Shown in pieces: positions 9,435 to 13,363 of a DNA stretch of 37,640 bases. Both the position numbers and the translations under genes were made by a program. Numbering within the stretch: the first letter of the stretch is position 1; each line of letters opens with the position of its first letter. Below the pieces are notes generated by a model. It was not told where the DNA came from. It did not search any database and worked only from the letters and a program-made list of their open reading frames with translations. Source of the DNA: an uncultured Selenomonadales bacterium (lineage in GTDB: Bacteria; Bacillota; Negativicutes; Selenomonadales; Selenomonadaceae); the NCBI GenBank assembly GCA_937901445.1, contig CALDHY010000034.1, positions 1-37,640 of the forward strand. Direction: 5' to 3'.

Positions 9435-9706
9435 ATTTAAATTTAAAATTTTTTTATCTTAAATGTACTTTCTTTTTTTTCTAATATTTTTTTATTTTAA
9501 ATATACTTTTCTTTGTTGTGCCAAAGAAAAGTATCAAAAGAAAGGCACTTCCCGCTCGTCAGGGTTTTTCGCGTCAAAGACTACAAAAACTTAAAGTCAA
9601 CGCCGCGTTTACCCACGTTTTCTCAATTCTTACTCACAAGTAAAAACCGATGACGGGCTGATATTACAACCATTTCAAACTGCGCGACGATTTACTCAAA
9701 TTAAAA
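9435..9706. other. Gene-free AT-rich stretch with imperfect direct repeats
   Basis: No credible coding region. Two imperfect copies of a T-rich unit of roughly 28 bases (starting near 9450 and 9487, each with TTTTTTTAT then TTAAAT and a TACTTT) lead into the inverted repeat at 9505. The remainder up to the terminator at 9707 is unexplained, apart from an AAACTGCGCGACGATTT motif near 9677 that recurs elsewhere in the window. Confidence 0.5.
9505..9532. repeat. Perfect 11-bp inverted repeat (CTTTTCTTTG-type hairpin element)
   Basis: ACTTTTCTTTG (9505-9515) and CAAAGAAAAGT (9522-9532) are exact reverse complements around a six-base loop, followed by ATCAAAAGAAAGGCA. It has no T run, so it is not a simple terminator. 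A partial echo (AAAGTATCAAAA then AAGGC) is seen near 18068-18090 in another intergenic gap, which suggests a small dispersed intergenic repeat. Confidence 0.6.
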
Positions 9707-9731
9707 AGTCCGCCGAGCTTTTCGACGGGCT
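9707..9731 (-). terminator. Terminator of the AEC transporter gene
   Basis: AGTCCGCCGA and TCGACGGGCT form a stem of about nine pairs (one G-T, one mismatch) just downstream of the minus-strand stop at 9738. T runs are present on both strands, so it may work in both directions. Confidence 0.7.
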
Positions 9732-9737
9732 AATTTT

Positions 9738-10688
9738 TTATTTAATGACAAAAAACAACGCGGGGAAAATTATTAGCAGAAACGCCGCCGTTGTCATTAT
9801 AAATGAAGAAATTGCAAGGTTGACGTTGAGTTGGTAAAGTCTTGAGGCTAAAACTGCGTTAATCGCCGTCGGTGCCATTGCGCAAATAAACAGCGTGTTC
9901 AATAAAATTTCGTCTGTAAAAAAAATTCTGCTTACAAAGTAAATAAACGCGGGCATTATCAAAAACCGCAAAATTGCCAAATCCCAAACGCGCGTATAAT
10001 AAAATTTCGTGTGAGAAAAATTTATCAGAAAACCTACCGGCAAAAGTGCTGTCCACGCTCCGAAATGTACAAGCCCTTGAAAAAGCGTCGAAAGAAATTC
10101 AGGGCGCGCAATTTCATTGTAATTCAAAATCAAGCCTGCGATTATCCCCAAAATACTCATTTGATTGACAGTGAAAAGTTTTTTCCACCAACTCGAATTA
10201 TTTTCAATTTTATTACCGGCAAAATGTTTTTCGTGGTAGTACTGCGCGAGCGGAAAGCAAACAAGTACCACCAAAATATTTTGACAGGAGCCGATAATTT
10301 GAGTGTAAGCAAAGCCTTCCTCATTGTACAGAATGAACGCACAGACGCCGCCTAAAGTTCCGATATTTGAAAGCATTGCACTCATAACATACGCACCGCG
10401 ATTCAACAAACTTTTATGACGCTTGGCAAATGTCAACGCGCCGATAGCTCCCGGCACCAAAACATACAACGCGCCGAACGGAAATAAAAATAAAAGTTCA
10501 CGTGACAGCGGCAATACCCAAAAACTTAACAGCGTCAACAAAGTATAAACTGCAATGACGTTGAATTTAATCAGCCAATTTGTAAATTTTTCCGGCAAAA
10601 GTTTTTTCTGATGAAGAAAATATCCTACGATTAACGGCAAAATTAAATCTGTAAACACGTACAGCAGGCGCAAATATTCAGAGTCCAT
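9738..10688 (-). CDS. AEC-family (auxin efflux carrier-like) membrane transporter
   Basis: A 316-residue integral membrane protein with about ten hydrophobic segments in two groups of five: for example LILPLIVGYFL, YTLLTLLSFWVL, LYVLVPGAIGAL, SNIGTLGGVCAFILY and VLVVLVCFPLA-type stretches in the first half, and ILGIIAGLILNY, LLPVGFLINF, IMPAFIYFVSRI, TAINAVLASRLY and AAFLLIIFPALFF in the second. Size, two-fold layout and the N-I-G-T-L-G-G segment in a central helix fit the AEC family, whose members move small organic anions or amino-acid-related compounds across the inner membrane. The substrate cannot be told. It starts at ATG 10688 with a weak GGGAT-type ribosome-binding site. It stands alone, with the toxin locus on one side and its own terminator on the other. 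A related bile-acid/sodium-symporter-fold transporter is the main alternative. Confidence 0.75.
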   Translation of the reverse strand: MDSEYLRLLYVFTDLILPLIVGYFLHQKKLLPEKFTNWLIKFNVIAVYTLLTLLSFWVLPLSRELLFLFPFGALYVLVPGAIGALTFAKRHKSLLNRGAYVMSAMLSNIGTLGGVCAFILYNEEGFAYTQIIGSCQNILVVLVCFPLAQYYHEKHFAGNKIENNSSWWKKLFTVNQMSILGIIAGLILNYNEIARPEFLSTLFQGLVHFGAWTALLPVGFLINFSHTKFYYTRVWDLAILRFLIMPAFIYFVSRIFFTDEILLNTLFICAMAPTAINAVLASRLYQLNVNLAISSFIMTTAAFLLIIFPALFFVIK

Positions 10689-10751
10689 AATTTATCCCGC
10701 CCATTCTTTTTGCTGAAATATTGCCACGTTGCCGCCGTTTTTTCAAGTGCG

Positions 10752-10780
10752 TTGACAAAAAATTTTACGCAAATTAAAAT
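10752..10780 (+). promoter_or_regulatory. Near-consensus sigma-70 promoter of small-toxin locus 1
   Basis: TTGACA (10752-10757), 17-base spacer, TAAAAT (10775-10780). The -35 box is perfect. Predicted start of the RNA is about 10787, the first base of the 5' stem described for the toxin leader. Confidence 0.8.
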
Positions 10781-10786
10781 ATCCAC

Positions 10787-10826
10787 GTTACCGCAACCAC
10801 TCTGGTAACAGAGGGAGGTGGTAATC
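10787..10826 (+). promoter_or_regulatory. Structured toxin-1 leader: local hairpin, masked SD and 5'-3' pairing
   Basis: The predicted 5' end, TTACCGCAAC (10788-10797), is exactly complementary to GTTGCGGTAA (10928-10937), the last codons and stop of the toxin ORF. The same bases can instead form a local hairpin GTTACC/GGTAAC (10787-10792 with 10804-10809). ACCAC (10796-10800) can pair with GTGGT (10818-10822), covering the SD. Such competing folds are known from Hok, Fst and AapA-type type I toxin mRNAs; their role here is inferred. Confidence 0.65.
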
Positions 10827-10937
10827 GTGGACACTGTATTAGATATATTAAAATCTGTCGCAGTGGGCGTATTCGTAAACTTAATTTCTCCACACGTCCA
10901 CAAGTGGCTCGACAAGCTTCGCAAGAAGTTGCGGTAA
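10827..10937 (+). CDS. Small hydrophobic peptide, candidate type I toxin 1 (36 residues)
   Basis: GTG start at 10827, seven bases after a strong GGAGGTG. The 36-residue product is MDTVLDILKSVAVGVFVNL- then ISPHVHKWLDKLRKKLR: one membrane-spanning stretch (about residues 4-20) followed by a basic tail. This layout is that of Fst/Ldr-type type I toxins. The tail H-K-W-L-D-K resembles the C-K-W-W-D-R of the second small peptide 2.3 kb away. Support that it is real: promoter and terminator fit exactly around it, its 5' and 3' ends are complementary, and a convergent minus-strand RNA carries the complement of its start region. Known relatives depolarise or disturb the membrane when not repressed; that effect is inferred here. 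It lies between the AEC transporter and the glycosylase gene, with no protein partner. Confidence 0.75.
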   Translation: MDTVLDILKSVAVGVFVNLISPHVHKWLDKLRKKLR

Positions 10938-10964
10938 TGAGCACAAATCGCGCTGAATAGGCGC

Positions 10965-11004
10965 AAACCCCAATTAACCTTGTCCGGAGGTCTTGGGGTT
11001 TTTT
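10965..11004 (+). terminator. Terminator of toxin-1 mRNA, shared with the antisense RNA
   Basis: AAACCCCAA (10965-10973) pairs with TTGGGGTTT (10993-11001), with an inner ACCT/AGGT stem (10977-10980 with 10988-10991), followed by a T run to 11004. On the minus strand the same hairpin lacks a good T run, so the 3' end of the antisense RNA is less certain. Confidence 0.8.
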
Positions 11005-11021
11005 CTTTGCACCTGTGATAT

Positions 11022-11037
11022 TCGTGGACACTTTATT
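11022..11037. repeat. Direct repeat of the toxin-1 start region
   Basis: TCGTGGACACTTTATT here versus TCGTGGACACTGTATT at 10825-10840: 15 of 16 bases identical, same orientation, 197 bases apart. It gives the antisense RNA its complementarity to the toxin start codon. Confidence 0.8.
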
Positions 11038-11060
11038 TTTTTATCTTAAATCACGCTGAA

Positions 11061-11089
11061 ATTATAAACGCCGCCGCTAAAAATTGCAA
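11061..11089 (-). promoter_or_regulatory. Promoter of antisense RNA 1
   Basis: On the minus strand: TTGCAA (11089-11084), 17-base spacer, TATAAT (11066-11061). The -10 box is perfect. It sits just past the stop of the glycosylase gene and points away from it, with no gene to drive except the antisense RNA. Confidence 0.78.
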
Positions 11090-11090
11090 G

Positions 11091-11669
11091 TTATTTTGAA
11101 ACGCAGGGATTATTTTTTTGAATGAAACGCCATAAAAATTTTGCCGCATCTCCCGCGTAGTCAATATTAATTCGTGGCGTTGCAACAATTTCCGGCTGAA
11201 AATCTTCAACTGTTTCAATAAAAAGTTCATCGCCGCATAAGTCAACGCCGTAATGATTTTTTGTAATTGCCATTGCTTGAGTTAATTTGCTGGGACCGTT
11301 GCACAATTCGCGCAGATTATTTTTTTGCCGCCGCTCAATCATTAAATTAATTCCTTCGACAGGTTGCAAGGCGCGTATTAAAACGGCGTCCGGAATTTCC
11401 TTGACGTTTGCAACAACATTCATACAAATATTTCTGCCGTAAATTAAATAAATGTATGCAAAGCCGCCTTCGCCAAAAGTAATTTCAGTGCGTGCAGTTC
11501 GTCCCTTGTAAGCGTGCGCCGCCTTGTCAATTCTGCCCATATACGCCTCAACTTCGACGATAATTCCTGCCGTTAAGCCCGCCGCCGAATTGTGAACTAA
11601 TTTTTTACCGATTAAATCTTTGGCAACTTCCACGCCGGAGCGCAAATAAAATTCTCGACAAAGTTTCAT
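11091..11669 (-). CDS. DNA-3-methyladenine glycosylase (AAG/Mpg family)
   Basis: A 192-residue base-excision repair enzyme that removes alkylated purines such as 3-methyladenine from DNA. Family landmarks are in order: start near REFY, then IVEVEAYMGRIDKAAHAYKG (about residues 37-56) with the catalytic Glu, a YLIYGRNICMNVV segment, the GPSKLTQAM block that lines the DNA-binding site, and a closing RINIDYAGD...LWRF. Length is normal for bacterial members. Its ATG overlaps the stop of the alcohol dehydrogenase gene as ATGA, so the two are probably translated together from the promoter near 12.9 kb. The functional link between an alcohol dehydrogenase and alkylation repair is not obvious. Confidence 0.92.
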   Translation of the reverse strand: MKLCREFYLRSGVEVAKDLIGKKLVHNSAAGLTAGIIVEVEAYMGRIDKAAHAYKGRTARTEITFGEGGFAYIYLIYGRNICMNVVANVKEIPDAVLIRALQPVEGINLMIERRQKNNLRELCNGPSKLTQAMAITKNHYGVDLCGDELFIETVEDFQPEIVATPRINIDYAGDAAKFLWRFIQKNNPCVSK

Positions 11670-12850
11670 CTTGCCATTTCATAAATTTTAACCATATCAT
11701 CAAAATAAATTCTTTGCGCGGAACCTACGCCGCCGCCCGTTGCAGCTTCGCAGGATTCAGCCATTTCTTGAATTTGTTCATCAGTAGGACTAACTCCAAG
11801 TTCAGAAAGTTTTGTCGGCATACCAATTTTGCGGTAGAAATTTTCCATTGCCTCAATACCGCGCAGAGCAATTTCATCTTCGCTTAAACCGGTTTTATCG
11901 ACGCCCATAACATTTACGGCGAATTGAACAAAACGCGGCATACAATGTTTATAAACGTAACGCGCCCAACTGCCCCAAAGTGCCGCAAGCCCCGCGCCGT
12001 GCGTTGTATTGAACATACCGTTAATTTCATATTCAAGATTATGAGTGGCAAAATCGCCGCCGTCATTGCCGCAACCGGTTAAGCCGTTGTGCGCCAAACT
12101 TGACGCCCACATTATTTCTGCGCGCGCGTTGTAGTTTTTGGGATTAAGGCGGAGAATGTTTGCATTGTGCATAACCGTTTTCAAAAGACCTTCAGCGATT
12201 GAGTCGGTAAGTTGCATATTGCCGCCGTTCGTGAAGTAACGCTCCATTGTATGCATCATAATATCGACGCAGCCCGCCGCTGTTTGATAATCCGGTAAAG
12301 TCATTGTAAATTCAGGATTCATAATCGCAAATTTTGGGCGTGCCAGCGCGTCTCCGAAACTGCGCTTTTTCTTTGTTTGTTCATTCAGGATAACAACATT
12401 TCGGCTCATTTCACTGCCCGCCGCCGAAATTGTCAAGATTGAACCGACCGGCAAGGACGCCTTAGGCGTTCTTTTATGTTCAAAGAGTTCCCAAACATTT
12501 TCTTTCGGCTCGGCAAGTGCAAACGCTATCGCCTTAGCTGAATCTATGACACTGCCGCCGCCTACCGCCAAAATAAAGTCAACTTGATTCAACGTACCCT
12601 GCGCGAAGCCGGTACGGACTTTATCAAGGTGCGGATTAGGTACAACGCCGCCCAATTCCACGTGAAAAAGCCCTGCATCATCCAAAAGTTGTTTGACGCG
12701 CCCGATTAAGCCGGATTTAACCGCGCTGCCCATCCCGTAATGTACCAAAACACGCTTGCCGCCGTATTTTTTAATCATATCGCCGACGCATTTTTCCGCC
12801 CCGCGCCCAAATATTATTCTTGTTGGTGTGTAATATTCAAAATTGTGCAT
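11666..12850 (-). CDS. Iron-containing (group III) alcohol dehydrogenase, butanol-dehydrogenase type
   Basis: A 394-residue NAD(P)H-dependent alcohol/aldehyde oxidoreductase. It shows the nucleotide-binding GGGSVIDSAK (about residue 97) and metal-ligand positions in GCVDIMMHTMERYF (Asp and His near 195-200) and in the later helices, including the His of NTTHGAGLAALWGSW. It is closest in feel to BdhA/YqhD-type enzymes. The start was set at ATG 12850, which has GGGCGG six bases upstream; the frame also allows a TTG two codons earlier. A promoter TTGACC-N17-TAGACT lies about 30-60 bases upstream. The gene is first in a two-gene unit with the glycosylase. Likely role is disposal of fermentation aldehydes; the true substrate is unknown. 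Confidence 0.93.
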   Translation of the reverse strand: MHNFEYYTPTRIIFGRGAEKCVGDMIKKYGGKRVLVHYGMGSAVKSGLIGRVKQLLDDAGLFHVELGGVVPNPHLDKVRTGFAQGTLNQVDFILAVGGGSVIDSAKAIAFALAEPKENVWELFEHKRTPKASLPVGSILTISAAGSEMSRNVVILNEQTKKKRSFGDALARPKFAIMNPEFTMTLPDYQTAAGCVDIMMHTMERYFTNGGNMQLTDSIAEGLLKTVMHNANILRLNPKNYNARAEIMWASSLAHNGLTGCGNDGGDFATHNLEYEINGMFNTTHGAGLAALWGSWARYVYKHCMPRFVQFAVNVMGVDKTGLSEDEIALRGIEAMENFYRKIGMPTKLSELGVSPTDEQIQEMAESCEAATGGGVGSAQRIYFDDMVKIYEMAR

Positions 12851-12881
12851 ACTCAACCGCCCTTTCTGTTTTTTCTTTCAA

Positions 12882-12910
12882 AGTCTAACAGTTTCTTTTT
12901 CAACGGTCAA
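12882..12910 (-). promoter_or_regulatory. Promoter of the alcohol dehydrogenase-glycosylase unit
   Basis: Minus strand TTGACC (12910-12905), 17-base spacer, TAGACT (12887-12882), about 32 bases before the start codon. Confidence 0.6.
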
Positions 12911-12982
12911 GTTTCAAAATTTTTCCCCTAAAACTGAAAAAAACTCGACAATCAGCCGAGCTTTTCAATTTATTTTGGGCGT

Positions 12983-13040
12983 AAAAAAACCCGATGGTCA
13001 GTCGGGGCTTTTTTATTGGCTACATTGTGTCTACATCATT
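12983..13040 (-). ncRNA. Candidate antisense antitoxin RNA 2
   Basis: Predicted to start near 13040 and end in the T7 run after a CCCGA/TCGGG hairpin (12990-12994 with 13002-13006), so about 58 nt. Its first 15 bases are the complement of plus-strand 13026-13040 (TGTGTCTACATCATT). That string recurs at 13172-13186 as TGTGTTTACATCATT, covering the GTG start of toxin 2. The one difference makes a G-U pair, so the RNA can pair over 15 bases with the toxin start. It is transcribed away from the toxin gene, so it would act in trans, as in the zor/Orz and dinQ/agrB arrangements. The hairpin also has a T run on the plus strand. Confidence 0.72.
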
Positions 13041-13046
13041 TTTTAT

Positions 13047-13075
13047 AGTATATCACCAATAATTTTTTTTAGCAA
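13047..13075 (-). promoter_or_regulatory. Promoter of antisense RNA 2
   Basis: Minus strand TTGCTA (13075-13070), 17-base spacer, TATACT (13052-13047). It is back to back with the toxin-2 promoter, separated by seven bases. Confidence 0.72.
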
Positions 13076-13082
13076 TACACAG

Positions 13083-13110
13083 TTGAAAAAAATTAAATTT
13101 TTGATAAAAT
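13083..13110 (+). promoter_or_regulatory. Promoter of small-toxin locus 2
   Basis: TTGAAA (13083-13088), 16-base spacer, TAAAAT (13105-13110). Predicted RNA start is about 13117, the first base of a sequence complementary to the region after the toxin stop codon. Confidence 0.72.
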
Positions 13111-13116
13111 TACATC

Positions 13117-13172
13117 ATTGTCAGTCCCCTTTAAAACGCGGGATAATCCGACGTGGAAGGGAGGGCTCATCT
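13117..13172 (+). promoter_or_regulatory. Structured toxin-2 leader: masked SD and 5'-3' pairing
   Basis: The predicted 5' end ATTGTCAGT (13117-13125) is exactly complementary to ACTGACAAT (13253-13261), just after the stop codon. GCGGGAT (13138-13144) is complementary to ATCCCGC (13260-13266). AGTCCCCTTT (13123-13132) can pair with the SD region AAGGGAGGGCT (13057 bases are not involved; SD at 13157-13167) through ten pairs with one bulge. Locus 1 shows the same plan. Confidence 0.62.
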
Positions 13173-13250
13173 GTGTTTACATCATTCATAGTGTCGTTGG
13201 CGGCAAGTGTAATTGGTCACTACATTTGCAAGTGGTGGGACAGACACTAA
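13173..13250 (+). CDS. Small hydrophobic peptide, candidate type I toxin 2 (25 residues)
   Basis: GTG start at 13173 after AAGGGAGGG with a spacing of about seven bases. The product of 25 residues (VFTSFIVSLAASVIG then HYICKWWDRH) is one membrane-spanning segment with a short C-terminal C-K-W-W-D-R-H tail. It resembles toxin 1 (S-V-A-V-G-V then H-K-W-L-D-K) in layout and in the K-W-x-D motif. Longer readings of this frame upstream lack a ribosome-binding site and cross the promoter, so I reject them. A 9-bp stem terminator follows, and a divergent minus-strand RNA carries the complement of the start codon. It matches the class of tiny type I toxins; membrane toxicity is inferred from the family, not shown. 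Confidence 0.72.
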   Translation: MFTSFIVSLAASVIGHYICKWWDRH

Positions 13251-13296
13251 AAACTGACAATCCCGCCAATAGTTAGCGTTACACTCAAAACGCGCG

Positions 13297-13337
13297 CAGG
13301 GAAAGTCTCGGCAAGAGTCGGGGCTTTCCCTGTTTTT
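13297..13337 (+). terminator. Terminator of toxin-2 mRNA
   Basis: CAGGGAAAG (13297-13305) pairs perfectly with CTTTCCCTG (13324-13332), followed by TTTTT. Confidence 0.85.
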
Positions 13338-13338
13338 G

Positions 13339-13347
13339 TGTTATAAT
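13339..13347 (+). promoter_or_regulatory. Extended -10 promoter before the RM gene
   Basis: TG-T-TATAAT with a perfect -10 and no clear -35. The predicted RNA start (about 13354) lies only about ten bases before the ATG at 13364, so the leader would be very short, with GGGTGA as the only possible SD. Confidence 0.5.
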
Positions 13348-13363
13348 TGGCGCGGGTGATTTT

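Larger units (their letters stand above)
10960..11054 (-). ncRNA. Candidate antisense antitoxin RNA 1
   Basis: Predicted to start near 11054 from a strong minus-strand promoter and to run convergently into the toxin terminator. Plus-strand bases 11022-11032 (TCGTGGACACT) repeat exactly the 11 bases at 10825-10835 that hold the toxin GTG start, with further matches on both sides (18 of 21 positions). The minus-strand RNA therefore carries the complement of the toxin start region within its first ~35 bases, near the loop of a possible GTGAT/ATCAC hairpin. It also carries ACCTCC from the terminator loop region, complementary to the SD. Convergent RNAs, direct repeats and a shared terminator are the arrangement of the Fst/par system. 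The 3' end is uncertain. Confidence 0.7.

Noticed and set aside
9435..9706. Small ORFs in the gap after the RTX-like gene
   Set aside because: None has an SD or non-random composition.
12843..13172. Longer protein ending in the toxin-2 peptide (frame open from 12843)
   Set aside because: It crosses a terminator and two promoters, lacks an SD, and only its last 25 codons have a ribosome-binding site and sensible composition.
13116..13266. attC-like or integrase attachment site from the inverted repeats
   Set aside because: The repeats match the mRNA ends and there is no integrase or tRNA; RNA folding explains them better.
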